Part shown: positions 16,495-27,000 of the stretch, piece after piece | Layout of the letters: every line of letters starts with the position of its first letter | How positions within the stretch are numbered: the first letter of the stretch is position 1 | NCBI RefSeq assembly: GCF_043951865.1 | Contig: NZ_JBINJF010000002.1 | Span: 186,001 to 250,000, forward strand | Source of the DNA: JAMQKA01 sp043951865 | Lineage (GTDB): Bacteria; Bacteroidota; Rhodothermia; Balneolales; Balneolaceae | Length of the DNA: 64,000 bases | Direction: 5' to 3' | The notes under the pieces: model-generated | What the model was told of the DNA's origin: nothing | What the model saw: only the letters and a program-made list of their open reading frames with translations | The model's database searches: none | Translations under genes and position numbers: made by a program

Positions 16495-18027
16495 TCAGTT
16501 TGCATCGGCGACCTCCTCTGACTGTGACTGTTCTTCGTTCCTGATGATACCAACGGTGCGATTGTCTTTGGTAAAGTAGGTCTGCGCTACGCGTTGCAGG
16601 TCCTCCAGCGTGACCGCCTGCAGGTCGTCGAGGTCGGTAAATACACTGCGCCAGTCGCCTTTTTGAGCTTCGGCAGCGGCGAAGGCGCGGGCCAGCCCGG
16701 TGTTGGAGTCAAGGCTGCGGATCAGGTTGGCACGGGCGTTGGTCTTGGCCCGTTCCAGTTCAGCCCGGGTGATGTCACCGTTCTTGATTTTTTCGATCTC
16801 CTCGTAGATGGTCGTCTCCACCGTATCCAGGCTGACGCCCTGGTTGGGAACCGCCAGTGTCATGAACATCGTCTCAAACTTGGTGCCGGGAAACCCGTTG
16901 AACGCCGAAACCTGCAGGGCGGTCTGCTCATCCTCTACCATGCGCTGGTAAAGACGGGAGGTACGACCCTCGGAAATAACGCTGCCTAAAAGCTGAAGCG
17001 CTTCAAAGTCGGGGTGATCCTGCGCCACGGTGTGATAGCCCATCAGGAAGATCGGCTGGTTCTGCTCGATCATCTCAAACCGGCGCTCCCCCCGCTGTTC
17101 CGGCTCCTCGGTATAAACGGGCGGGGGTTCCGGACCTTCCGGTAGGTCACCAAAATAGGTTTCGGCCAGCTCTTTTATTTCATCGGGATTCACATCCCCC
17201 GCGAGGGCGATCGTGATGTTGTTGGGGACGTAGTACGTGTCGTAGAACTGGCGGGCATCCTCCATTGTGGTGGCAGTGATGTCGGAATCCCAGCCGACCA
17301 CCGGGCGCCCGTAGGGATGGGCTGTGTAGGCCACCGCCAGAAATTCTTCCACCAAACGTCCGACCGGGCTCGACTCGGTGCGCATGCGGCGCTCTTCGCG
17401 GACGACCTCTTTTTCAACATAAAACTCGCGGAATACCGGGTTCTTAAAACGGTCCGATTCCAGGCTGAACCACAGTTCGGTCCGGTTTTCCGGGAGGCTG
17501 TAAAAATAGACCGTCTGGTCGGCGCCGGTCCCGGCATTGAGGCCGGTCCCCCCGTTGCGTTCGATAATCTGTGAAAACTCGTTGTTGACCACGTACTGCT
17601 TTGCCTCCTCCTGCTGCTGCTGAAACTGCTCCCAGAGGGTGGAGAGCCGGGCAGAGTCCGGAGTGGCGCTGTACTTCTCACTGAGCCACTGCCGGTAGGT
17701 TTGGTCCAGCTTTTCCAGGACTTTTTTCTCCTTTTCCCAGTCAGTGGTGCCGATGTAATGGGTACCCTTGAACGCCATGTGCTCAAAAATATGGGCGATG
17801 CCGGTGTGCCCCACCGGTTCGTTGGCCCCGCCGACATCAACGTAGGTCACAAAGCTGACTACCGGCGCGATCGGTCGCTCGACGACGAGGAATGTAAGGC
17901 CGTTGTCAAGGGTGAACTCGGTTACTTTTTCTTCGAAATCTTCAAGAGATTGCGCCCCGGCATTGAACCCCGTAGAAAAGAGCAGCAACGCAAGGCAGAT
18001 AGTGAGGAGCAGGTTGTTAGACTTCAT
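16495..18027 (-). CDS. M16-family zinc peptidase, catalytic subunit
   Basis: Secreted insulinase-family peptidase of 510 aa. The start at 18027 has an AGGAG site 5 nt upstream and is followed at once by a signal peptide (MKSNNLLLTICLALLLFSTG); the longer frame upstream is rejected. The inverted zinc motif HIFEH (His79, Glu82, His83) is intact, and the third ligand region VEKEVVREERRMR is present. A Gln/Glu-rich helix lies between. It is 43 bp upstream of the degenerate partner. Substrate unknown; periplasmic peptide degradation or precursor processing is likely. Confidence 0.92.
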   Translation of the reverse strand: MKSNNLLLTICLALLLFSTGFNAGAQSLEDFEEKVTEFTLDNGLTFLVVERPIAPVVSFVTYVDVGGANEPVGHTGIAHIFEHMAFKGTHYIGTTDWEKEKKVLEKLDQTYRQWLSEKYSATPDSARLSTLWEQFQQQQEEAKQYVVNNEFSQIIERNGGTGLNAGTGADQTVYFYSLPENRTELWFSLESDRFKNPVFREFYVEKEVVREERRMRTESSPVGRLVEEFLAVAYTAHPYGRPVVGWDSDITATTMEDARQFYDTYYVPNNITIALAGDVNPDEIKELAETYFGDLPEGPEPPPVYTEEPEQRGERRFEMIEQNQPIFLMGYHTVAQDHPDFEALQLLGSVISEGRTSRLYQRMVEDEQTALQVSAFNGFPGTKFETMFMTLAVPNQGVSLDTVETTIYEEIEKIKNGDITRAELERAKTNARANLIRSLDSNTGLARAFAAAEAQKGDWRSVFTDLDDLQAVTLEDLQRVAQTYFTKDNRTVGIIRNEEQSQSEEVADAN

Positions 18028-18571
18028 GCGTCTCCTGATTGGATTAATGTTTGAAGTTGGATGAGAATTGTTGAGCTGCTTGAATAAATATGCAAAAAAA
18101 TTGTACCTCATGAATTCTAAACATTGAAATGATAAAATAATGATCGAGATAAAACTGTCAACTGGCGATTGTTCTCGCATACACTCGTTGTGAATTAACG
18201 AAAAATTGCTTCAGGTGTTACAATTTGCCGGGAGATCAGTCAAAAAAACGAAGTGATCTTGTTACAGATCTGTTCAGAATTGATTTTTGGTGTGATTGTG
18301 AATCTCTATTAGTTGGATGCAGTACCAGTATCCTGCAGCGAGTTTTCCGGTTGATGCAGCTCGCTACCTGTTAGATCATTCCGGAGAGATGACAGAATGT
18401 AATTTGACCGTATTCAGGGAATTGTAGCCGGTAACAATAGCTTTCTAGAAGGCTTTGCAAACCCCTCGTTTCCGCCTGGCAAAATAGCAGGTTCTGCAAA
18501 GGTCCCTCCGAATTATTAAAAAGGGCTTCTATTTTCATATCAAAAAGTATTCAAAGGTGAAGCTGAAGAAT
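18028..18571. other. intergenic region holding R1 copy B
   Basis: About 540 bp between two minus-strand genes. Apart from R1 copy B (18448-18507) nothing recognisable was found. The peptidase promoter must be at its left part. Confidence 0.4.
18448..18507. repeat. R1 structured repeat, copy B (internally deleted)
   Basis: Only 60 bp: left end AAGGCTTTGCAAACCCCTC joined through a short centre to the right half AAAATAGCAGGTTCTGCAAAGGTCCCT. The two internal hairpins of the other copies are missing. A CTTTCTAGA flank is shared with copy D. Confidence 0.7.
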
Positions 18572-19363
18572 TTATAACATTTTGATAAGTGCTTTTATCA
18601 GCACGCTGAAATCAGTGGTTCGGAGGCCGGCAGCCTCGGCGACCTCCTCGTGGCTCAACTTGCCGTGGTTGACTCCCGTCGCCATGTTACTGATCAGTGA
18701 AATTGCGACGGTTTTGATGCCGAGCCGGGCTGCTTCCGTCAGTTCCGGGACGGTACTCATTCCCACCGCATCGGCTCCCATAGTGCGAAAAGCGCGAATT
18801 TCAGCCTTGGTTTCATAGTTGGGGCCCTTGGCATAGAGGTACGTTCCCTGCCGGGTAACGATGTCCCGTTCCGCCGCCAGCTTACGAACGCGGTCCACCC
18901 ACGGGCGATGTGAATAGCGAAACTTTGCGTGCCCCGTTGGAGAGACAGCGTGGTTCTGGCGTATTATATCCTCAATCACCATCAGGTCGCCCACCGAAAA
19001 AGTGGTGTTGATGGCGCCCGCAGCGTTGGAGATAATCAGCTTTTCCGCGTCGAGAGCCCGGGCCAGGTATACCGGCAGGGCGGTCTGTTCAAAAGAGAAG
19101 CCCTCGTAATGGTGGAACCGCCCCGAAAAAGCGATAACGTTGCTGCTGCCAACCTTCCCGCAGATCAGATTTCCCCTATGTCCCTCGACAGAAGTTGTGG
19201 GAAAGCGGGGAATATCAGCATAGGGGATCGCGCCCGTAATGTCGATCTGACCGGTAAAGTCACCCAGACCCGAACCCAGTATGATAACGGATGTTGGAGC
19301 ATCCGGAACTCCTTTCCTGAACAGGTATCGTGTAATTTCACTGATATAATCAGGAATCGGCAT
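18572..19363 (-). CDS. purine nucleoside phosphorylase
   Basis: Phosphorolysis of purine nucleosides in salvage. From MPIPDYI (start 19363, 263 aa) the product is a typical trimeric PNP: VIILGSGLGDF, GHRGNL, FSGRFHHYEG, ISNAAGAIN, the GPNYETKAEIRAFRTMGADAVGMSTVPE block and ISNMATG. A start 16 codons further up (GTG) is possible, but it would overlap the upstream gene by about 60 bp; the chosen start overlaps it by 14 bp. Coupled with the MBL-fold hydrolase gene. Confidence 0.92.
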   Translation of the reverse strand: MPIPDYISEITRYLFRKGVPDAPTSVIILGSGLGDFTGQIDITGAIPYADIPRFPTTSVEGHRGNLICGKVGSSNVIAFSGRFHHYEGFSFEQTALPVYLARALDAEKLIISNAAGAINTTFSVGDLMVIEDIIRQNHAVSPTGHAKFRYSHRPWVDRVRKLAAERDIVTRQGTYLYAKGPNYETKAEIRAFRTMGADAVGMSTVPELTEAARLGIKTVAISLISNMATGVNHGKLSHEEVAEAAGLRTTDFSVLIKALIKML

Positions 19364-20174
19364 CGGCGGCGATCTTTTCGATCGTGTAGCCTTTTTTTTC
19401 ACTGTAGTCACTCAGGCGGAAGAGGGGATGGTGACTGTCGTGATAACCCATGATGATATAATCTTCCTCATATGCCTTTTCCAATATTCGTTTTCGTATT
19501 TCCATGCTGCGTTCCGGTTCGAAGTCGTATTTGGCGGCAAACTTCCGGTTAACCTCGCCGCGCACGGCCAGCACGTCACCGGCCATCATGTACCGGGATT
19601 CTCCATCATCAAACCAGATTATTTGGGAGTGCTCGGTATGGCCGCCTACTTCCTCCACCGTAATTTCCGGGTAGGGGGCCGCCTGCTCATCCAAAAAATG
19701 AAGATCGGCCCGGGCATCGACAAAGTGCAGGAACTGGGTCTTCTCATCGTCGTAGTAGGTGTCTTTTTGAGTGGCCTGCTGCCAGGCCCGGCCCGAAACC
19801 CAGAGCCGGGCATCGGGAAATGTCAGTTCCCAGAATCCTGAGCTGCGTCCCGCGAGTCCGCCGATGTGATCGTAATGCAGATGGCTGCAGATGATGTCGG
19901 TGATTTCATAGTCGGCGACCCCGTGGGTTGATAGATTTTCCTTGATGGTTTCAGTGGTGGTACCTTCTCCAAAATCGCCGATACCCACATCAAACAGGTA
20001 GTTCCTGGTTTCGGTTTTGATCAAAAAGGGGTTCAGGGATATTTTAAGGGCTCCCTTCGCCGGGGGATCGTCACGATCAATTCTATTAAATTTTTTGTCG
20101 GTGCCCACGCTGAAGGTGCCTTCGTAAAGCGGGTGGACTGTTGCGCTGGTTTTTGTTCCGGGTTGTTCTGCCAT
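19350..20174 (-). CDS. metallo-beta-lactamase-fold hydrolase
   Basis: Cytoplasmic MBL-fold enzyme, 274 aa, no signal peptide. Zinc motif SHLHYDHIGG (His98, His100, Asp102, His103), a further His in GGHTEHSQII and Asp in MAGDVL are present. The arrangement resembles the YtnP/AttM group, some of which hydrolyse N-acyl-homoserine lactones, but the substrate cannot be read from the sequence. It overlaps the purine nucleoside phosphorylase start. Confidence 0.85.
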   Translation of the reverse strand: MAEQPGTKTSATVHPLYEGTFSVGTDKKFNRIDRDDPPAKGALKISLNPFLIKTETRNYLFDVGIGDFGEGTTTETIKENLSTHGVADYEITDIICSHLHYDHIGGLAGRSSGFWELTFPDARLWVSGRAWQQATQKDTYYDDEKTQFLHFVDARADLHFLDEQAAPYPEITVEEVGGHTEHSQIIWFDDGESRYMMAGDVLAVRGEVNRKFAAKYDFEPERSMEIRKRILEKAYEEDYIIMGYHDSHHPLFRLSDYSEKKGYTIEKIAADADS

Positions 20175-20249
20175 TAAAAGATCCAGTGCTGAATATTAGT
20201 TTTTGCTCCGGCCTGACATTTCAACATTCAAAAAAGTGTGAAGCCGAGG

Positions 20250-21260
20250 CTACTTGCCACGGTCGTTCTTTGATTCATGCCGGTCGTAGGCGTCAATAAT
20301 TTCGCGAACCAGCCGGTGCCGAACTACATCGTCTTGATTGAGATAGACAAAGCGGATGCCGTCGATATCTTTGAGGATATCCTGGATTGAGATCAGTCCG
20401 GAGTGTCTTTTTTGGGGAAGGTCGGTTTGTGTAATATCGCCGGTGATGATCGCCTTGCTGTTAAACCCGATGCGGGTCAGGAACATCTTCATCTGCATGT
20501 TGGTGGCGTTCTGGGCTTCATCCAGGATAACGAAAGCGTTGTTGAGGGTACGACCGCGCATGTACGCCAGCGGAGCAATTTCGATCACATTTTTGGCCAG
20601 GTGCAGTTCCAGCCGGTCATACTCGATCATCTCCTCGAGCGCATCGTAGAGCGGGCGCAGGTAGGGGTCGATCTTTTCGCGGAGATCGCCGGGCAGGAAT
20701 CCGAGTGTTTCGCCGGCTTCCACCGCCGGGCGGGCCAAAATGATTTTTTTAACCTGCCGGGACTTGAGCGCCCGGACCGCCAGTGCCACCGAAGTATAGG
20801 TTTTGCCCGTTCCGGCGGGACCGATGGCAAAAACGATATCATTCTGCTCAGAAGCTTCTACGATCTCTTTCTGTCCGGGCGTTTTGGCCGTAATGGTCTG
20901 GCCGGACTGAGAGTTCAGGATAAAATCTTCCGAGGTACCGGACGGCCCGCGCAGCGGGTTGGTTGTGGTGGTTGTCGAGTCGCCACCCGTTTTAAGGGCA
21001 AGAACGGTGTCGACATCACCGGTGGTCAGGTCGCCATTTCGGTCGACCATGTCGATAAGCTCTTCAAGCACTTCTGCCAGCTCATCAAGATCTTTTTCCG
21101 GCCCCTTCAGTTTGATGCTGCGGCCTCGCACGGTAATGGTGGTATCCGGGAATGCCTTTTCAAGTTTGGTGAGATGCTCATCCTCAAAACCAAGGACAAG
21201 GACAGGTTCTACATCTTCTATATGAATGGTCTCTTCACCGATGTTCTGTTCTGTCGCGAT
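20250..21260 (-). CDS. PhoH-family ATPase (PhoH-like protein), start codon unclear
   Basis: P-loop ATPase related to PhoH, often linked with RNA metabolism and ybeY. Walker [23 protein letters not shown] and the Walker B region [10 protein letters not shown] are clear. Conserved PhoH N-terminal residues ([16 protein letters not shown]) continue in frame upstream of the first canonical start, a GTG at 21131. In that upstream frame there is no ATG, GTG or TTG before the stop. An ATC at 21258-21260 lies 6 nt after a GAGGA ribosome-binding site and would give a ~336-aa protein of normal length. Either a non-AUG start is used or a base differs from the true sequence. Confidence 0.85.
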   Translation of the reverse strand: MATEQNIGEETIHIEDVEPVLVLGFEDEHLTKLEKAFPDTTITVRGRSIKLKGPEKDLDELAEVLEELIDMVDRNGDLTTGDVDTVLALKTGGDSTTTTTNPLRGPSGTSEDFILNSQSGQTITAKTPGQKEIVEASEQNDIVFAIGPAGTGKTYTSVALAVRALKSRQVKKIILARPAVEAGETLGFLPGDLREKIDPYLRPLYDALEEMIEYDRLELHLAKNVIEIAPLAYMRGRTLNNAFVILDEAQNATNMQMKMFLTRIGFNSKAIITGDITQTDLPQKRHSGLISIQDILKDIDGIRFVYLNQDDVVRHRLVREIIDAYDRHESKNDRGK

Positions 21261-21485
21261 AGGCGTTCCTCAACACATTTAATTACACTTAATTCACGGG
21301 CTTTGGGAAACCGCAGGTTACCCTTTTTGTTCAGGGAATTGAATTTGGGCAAACGCCATGGTTTCCAAAACCAATTTCAAAAATAAAGATAAGGATTTAT
21401 GTGAAATGTATTAAAAAAATTGTGAGTGAAGAAGATCGCCGATCCGAATGTTCTGCATGTCATGCAGCTGGCATGTCACCGGTTC

Positions 21486-22172
21486 CTATACCCACTCCTG
21501 GCTTCCCGCGACAGCCTTTTTTTGAAGCACTTGAATGCGTTTGGGGATATTTTTCGCCTTGAAAACGGCGCTGCCGGCCACCAGTACGTCGGCCCCGGCG
21601 CGGGTCACCTTCTCAATATTTTCAGAGTTTACCCCACCGTCTACTGATATCAGGTAGTTGAAGTTGCCCTCTCTGCGCCAGGCAGCCATTTTTTTCAGTC
21701 GGTCATAGGTATTGGGAATAAAATCTTGTCCGCCAAAACCGGGATTGACGCTCATAATCAATACCAGGTCCACCAGATCAAGTACGGGTTCTATGTTTCG
21801 GAGAGAGGTGGCCGGATTTACCGCCACTCCCGCCAGCGCCCCGTGCTGCCTGATCACCTGCAGGGTCCGGTGCAGGTGCGTACAGGTTTCAAAGTGAACC
21901 GTAATTTGATCGGCTCCCGCATCAATAAAATCTTCGAGGTAGCGGTCGGGCTGCTCAATCATCAGGTGTACATCCAGGAACAGGTCGGTAACCCGGCCGA
22001 CCGCCTCAATAATTCCGGGCCCGAATGTGATATTGGGTACAAAATGGCCGTCCATGCTGTCGCAGTGGATCCATTGCGCCCCCCCCTGCTCGCACTTGTT
22101 AATCTGTTCGGCCAGATTGGCGTAGTCAGAGGCCAGTATTGAAGGTGCCAGTACCGGGAGTGTAAAATCCAT
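21486..22172 (-). CDS. rpe: ribulose-phosphate 3-epimerase
   Basis: Interconverts ribulose-5-phosphate and xylulose-5-phosphate in the pentose phosphate pathway. The 228-aa TIM-barrel protein shows APSILASD, HCDSMDGHFVPNITFGP (metal-binding His and catalytic Asp), DVHLMIEQP, MSVNPGFGGQ and SVDGGVN, all standard. It starts 3 bp after the PASTA gene stop and is the last gene of the run that begins with porV. Confidence 0.95.
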   Translation of the reverse strand: MDFTLPVLAPSILASDYANLAEQINKCEQGGAQWIHCDSMDGHFVPNITFGPGIIEAVGRVTDLFLDVHLMIEQPDRYLEDFIDAGADQITVHFETCTHLHRTLQVIRQHGALAGVAVNPATSLRNIEPVLDLVDLVLIMSVNPGFGGQDFIPNTYDRLKKMAAWRREGNFNYLISVDGGVNSENIEKVTRAGADVLVAGSAVFKAKNIPKRIQVLQKKAVAGSQEWV

Positions 22173-22175
22173 TTG

Positions 22176-23009
22176 TTAATTTTGTTCGTTTTGCTGGAGG
22201 GTATCAGATTCAATGTAGGTGGTATCTGCCTGAACCGCCCCCGATTCGCTCTCCTCTTTGACGTCGAACCGTTCAGAGACAACAAGGTTTATCGTTTCGC
22301 CCTCCACCACCTGATCCTCCCGGGGAGTATAATCAAGCACGAAGTTAGGCTCAACCTCTTTGCTGGGCTGAAAGCGGAGCTCTCCCACCCGCAACCCTGC
22401 CTCCCGCAGTTTTTGCTGGGATTCGGTAAGGCGAAGGCCGACAATGTCCGGAACGTCAACCATCTTTTCTCCCAGTCCGTCGCTCACGACCAGGTCCACG
22501 ACGGTTCCCTTGTCAACCGTTCGGCCGGGCTCAATCGACTGGCGCATCACGCTGTTCTTGAATCTCGAGGACTCATAACTGACCGTTCCCACGGCAAGTC
22601 CGTAATTTTGAAGCTGGATTTTTGCGTTCCTGAACGAGAGATCCTCCACCTTGGGTACCGTCACCGTGGGGTTGGATTCAGTATTTACCGTGAGATATAT
22701 TTTTCGATTTGGTTTTACTATTTCAGCAGGAATCGGGGTCTGGTCTATCACGTAATTTGCGGGAAAGGCCATGTTTGCCCGGCGGTCGGTTACCTCGTAT
22801 CTCAGGCCGTAGGAGGTCAGCAGTTCCTCCGCCTCATCAAGAGACAGCTCACGCACGTCCGGTACAGTCACCCCTTCGTAGTAATTGGTGTATTCAGGCA
22901 TGACATATTCGTCGAGGACCAGTAACAGTCCTGATCCCACAAGTATTACGCTCAAAAGCGTAACGTAGAATTTTTTGCTGGTTAGTATGTCTTTCAGGTA
23001 ATGTAGCAT
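22176..23009 (-). CDS. PASTA-domain membrane protein
   Basis: A single N-terminal transmembrane segment (about residues 14-30) anchors three PASTA repeats outside the membrane (VPDVRELSLDEAEELL, VPKVEDLSFRNAKIQL, VPDIVGLRLTESQQKL). PASTA domains bind peptidoglycan or muropeptides. There is no kinase or transpeptidase domain, so in this 277-aa protein the module stands alone. It is a likely cell-wall sensor or tether. Tight linkage with rpe has no obvious functional meaning. Confidence 0.87.
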   Translation of the reverse strand: MLHYLKDILTSKKFYVTLLSVILVGSGLLLVLDEYVMPEYTNYYEGVTVPDVRELSLDEAEELLTSYGLRYEVTDRRANMAFPANYVIDQTPIPAEIVKPNRKIYLTVNTESNPTVTVPKVEDLSFRNAKIQLQNYGLAVGTVSYESSRFKNSVMRQSIEPGRTVDKGTVVDLVVSDGLGEKMVDVPDIVGLRLTESQQKLREAGLRVGELRFQPSKEVEPNFVLDYTPREDQVVEGETINLVVSERFDVKEESESGAVQADTTYIESDTLQQNEQN

Positions 23010-23042
23010 GATATCTCGAAGATACGGTTCATAACGGTTATC

Positions 23043-24011
23043 TTAAAAGTGATATTTCAGGATAAATTGACGAGCCCCGAAAAGGCTTGATTCCGTTTCC
23101 AGCCGGTTGTTGTTGATTTTGACCGTAATAAACGCATCAAATGCGGAAACTACATGATTTAAGAGCATGTAGGCCAGCATGTTCCCGGCCACGCGGTATT
23201 TGTCGTTAAATTGATCGGCAAGGCTGGCACCTTCAAAAAAATGGGGTGGCATATCCTCCCCGTTCCATGAAAGTTGATATTGGCTGTCCAGGGGCTCTCC
23301 GTGGCGATCTATCCCAAAATCATTCCAGCCGGGACCGTATTGGTAGTATTTGCTGATCAGTTCGTAGTATTGCTGGGACCCGTACTCCGGCATAAAATGG
23401 GAGAAGTTGTTTCCCGCCGTTCCGTCGGGTGTAATGAACGGGGTATGGCGTTCCACCTCCCGCAGGGTTTGCAAATCTACTGTTTCCCAGTCTATGTCGG
23501 GATTATAGGCGGCCTGCCGCCCGTTCACCTGCTGCTCCAGTTCATCGATATGCTCATTCTGGCTGTATATCCCGTTCGATTTATGGTAGTCGACCAGCCA
23601 TTGGGCATAGGTGACGACACTCCAATTCCTGTCAGCAAACTGTTCATACTGTTGCTGGAGCTCTTCTGCCCGCTGCCGGCTGCGCAGGTGGACGGCCAGC
23701 AGGATCGCATCCGCCAGGAAATAAGCGCCGGCCCGCATCCATTTGCTGTTGGCAGCCTGTCCAAGCCCGGGGATCAGTCCTGAGCTGAGGAGGGCGACGC
23801 CCGGTTTGGTTCGCATGGCCTGAACGAGTCCGGATGGTGAAGAGGAGCGGCCTCCCTGATAGCGGAAATCCCGCATCGTTAGCGGGGTCTCAACGGAGAA
23901 CCTGTTTCCCGTCTTTACCGGATCCGAAGAGAGGTTCTTCCTCAACGGCTGGGCCGCCAGAGTTCCGGATGCCAGCAAGAAAACCAGGCTATAGCTGAAT
24001 ATTCTAGTCAT
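23043..24011 (-). CDS. DUF5683-like secreted/membrane protein
   Basis: 322-aa protein with a signal peptide (MTRIFSYSLVFLLASGTLAAQ). A central motif LLSSGLIPGLGQAANSKWMRAG followed by a hydrophobic stretch is typical of DUF5683. A Gln/Glu-rich helix comes next, and a C-terminal part ends in FILKYHF, reminiscent of an outer-membrane strand. It shares 4 bp with the stop of the large upstream gene. Function unknown. Confidence 0.7.
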   Translation of the reverse strand: MTRIFSYSLVFLLASGTLAAQPLRKNLSSDPVKTGNRFSVETPLTMRDFRYQGGRSSSPSGLVQAMRTKPGVALLSSGLIPGLGQAANSKWMRAGAYFLADAILLAVHLRSRQRAEELQQQYEQFADRNWSVVTYAQWLVDYHKSNGIYSQNEHIDELEQQVNGRQAAYNPDIDWETVDLQTLREVERHTPFITPDGTAGNNFSHFMPEYGSQQYYELISKYYQYGPGWNDFGIDRHGEPLDSQYQLSWNGEDMPPHFFEGASLADQFNDKYRVAGNMLAYMLLNHVVSAFDAFITVKINNNRLETESSLFGARQFILKYHF

Positions 24012-27000
24012 TTGTTCAGAATTTCGAAATCAAATGTTAACCCGAAATGAATAAGAGGCTCTCTTCCGTAGGTAACCTTGTTGGAAGCCGATCCGGTGAT
24101 AAATTCATCAGGTAAGGTAACATCAAACTGGTTAAATCCGTAAGCTCCGCTGATAAAAAATTTGAGCGGGTACAGGTAATAGCTGTTCAGTGAAAATCGG
24201 AGTTCCGCTCCAAGCCCGGTTTTAAGCTGTTGACCTGTGCCCTCCGGCCCGTTCCAGCCGTTGCCGACCTCCCCGAACAGTCGGAGGAAGAGCTTGTCAA
24301 AAGTATGACGCCCAACCTGTTCGTTGATATCGGTAAACAGCGGGAAAATATAAGAAAGCTGAGAAAAGGCCGTCTTATTCCCGGAAAGAGCGAAATAGGG
24401 ATAACTGCGCATGCCGGTAAACCCGCCGATGTAGTCGAGATAAAAGGAGTCGGCAGGATTGTTGAAGTAGCTGAAAAGCCGGGAGAAGACCTGTCCCGTG
24501 GAGCGTTCTCCCATCCTGAACCCGTAGCGCGCACTCAGTTCCATCGAATGGTTGCGAGAGGAGCGGTAAACAGGGGACAGGGTACCTTCCTCAATCTCAA
24601 AATTTTCGAGCAGTTCGCTGGGCCGGTAATTGTACCGCAGGCTGGCGCGCAGGCCGAGGGGAGCGCTGTCACTGTGTGGATAGGGCAGAAAATCCTCATA
24701 GACATAGGCTGCGGTCAGCATGGTACTGCGGTAATATTCGGTGGAGCTGGAGGGAACCAGCTGCTGCAGCTCGCGTGAGAAAAAGGCGTCGGTCTGTACG
24801 CGGTACGGGGTGTAGCCGAGCCCGAGCTCAACCATGGAATAGGCGTTTATTTTACTTCGCAGAAACAGGTCGATCTCCCATATGTTGTATGCGATATCCA
24901 CGGCTGTGGTATCGGGCAGGCAGGAGGTGCAGGGAAACTCCTCGACGGAAAGTCCACCGTCAACATTTCGGCGCATGTTGTACAGCTCTACCGCAAGCGT
25001 GGGTGACCATCGTTTCTTGATAAACGGAAGCCCCCGGTATTCCGTAATGAGAGACAGGTCGCGATCCAGGTCGCTGAGACGCGAGAGGCTGAAGAAATCG
25101 CCTACACCATCCGCATCGCGGGAGCCCAGCCCGAAGAGCGCCCCACCGAAGATGTTGAGCCGATCGGTAACTTCGCGGGAGTCAAAATAGGTCCCCACTT
25201 TCAGATCCCGCAGCAGGTTTTCTCCAAGTTCCCCGACCCGGCCCGCCTTGAGCAGCGAATGGTTGCTGCCATGGAACTTGGAGTAATTGTCGAATCGAAT
25301 GACGGGATAAAAATTAAAATTGGTGAACTCCTGCTCATAACGATACAGTTGCCGCCGGTCACTGGTGTTGGCGGTAGCCACGTTGAACGTAACGGTGCCC
25401 GTATCAGCCCGCGCAATGGTGGATTCCGGTAGAGGGTCGAGATCCCGATCGTCATATTGGAGGATATTTGAGTATTCGCCAAACGACCTGGCGGAATCTC
25501 CGGAAGCAACGGCCGATATTAGTGTGCCATAATCGGGTTGATAGCGGCCCCGAGCGGCTGTGTCCTGGGTTTCCGGCAGTTTTTTGGAGACGATTTTGTA
25601 TCCCTCCGACCGATATTCTGCGTACATAAGTGTTCCAGTGCTATCCACGTCAGGCATAAATGCACCGCCCGTAACGCTGGTAAGTTTTTGGGGATTTGGG
25701 GTCCCCTGCAGCGGAATCCGGTAGATGTTGAAAATTCCATCAGGATCGGCACTGTAGTAAAGGTACCGCCCGTTTTTTCCCACAAGGGGATCACGGTAGT
25801 CAAGCAGTGATTTCTTGAGCACTGTCTCGGTCTGCCCGTCTGGCAGGTTTATGCTCCGTATGGAACGGCCGTGGTTTTCGCCGTAGGCAAAATAGATCGA
25901 TTGCTCGTTCGGGTGCCATGCTGGAGTATAAATTTGCTCCCCGTCGTTGAAATCAGTCAGCTTTTCTATAGAGCCATCAGCGGGATTTACCAGCACCAGG
26001 TTGGCCGTTCCCTGCTGCAGCTGGACAGCTGCTATATGATGTCCGCCGGGACTCCAGGCAGGATCGTACAACCTTTCACTTTGCGTCAGTTGGTCGGTTT
26101 TTTCGGTCTCAAAATCATAGAAAAAGAGGTCGTTATACCGTTCTCCGTGCGGGTTGAGTCCGGCTCTCGTGAAAATCAACCGGTTACCATCCGGTGAAAA
26201 CGAAAATGACGAACGGATGCGGTTGATCAGCGGCTGTTCACTAAACCCGCATTGGTATTGGATTTGGTTCCCGGCGGGCACTGAACCGAGATCCAGCATA
26301 GTGAGGGTGCCATCTTGCTGATTCCGCTTTTTGACATATAGAGAGACGGCCGACTCGGTAATCCTTTTGTTAGAAAGGTAAGCTACCCGGGAGCCGTCCG
26401 GAGAATATTGGGGATGGAAGTTGAAAAAACCCTGCGATTCGACTACGTCGGTACGTCCCGGTTGGATCGACCGTACAGCATTCTCGTAAAAAGATGTTTG
26501 CCGGGCGACCCATTCGCTAAAAAGCCGGCCGCTGCTCGTTCCGGTGGCCTGCTGAATGGCTTCGTCAATGGTTGTGATACCCCGTTGGCCCAGGGCCTGG
26601 CTGATATCGCGAAATATCGTCTCCCCGAACTGCTGGGCGAGATAACGGGTAAATGCAAATCCCTGGTTGTATACTTGCTCGCGCTCCAGGCTGGTCTTGG
26701 AGCTGAAGGTTCCCATCTCGTCAAAGGAGAGGTACCGGTCATTGAGCACGGCTGTGCGCAGGACCATGTCACGGTGCGAGTCCCAGGTGTCATAGCTCCA
26801 CCCCGTGCGCTGGTACTGGGCGACCCCCTCGGCGAACCAACCCGGTACACTTATCGAAGAAAAGGGATAGGTAATCAATCCTTTGGGATATCCGTACAGT
26901 ACATCGGGGCGGCGGACATCCTCGTAGGAGAGCCACTGGAAATAGATTGCGGGTAGATTGCGTCCCCGTTTCATGGCGCTTTCCAGCTGTACGATATGAG

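Noticed and set aside
18027..18180. Longer start for the first M16 gene at 18180
   Set aside because: The extra 51 residues would precede a complete signal peptide that has its own AGGAG site; the internal start at 18027 is preferred.
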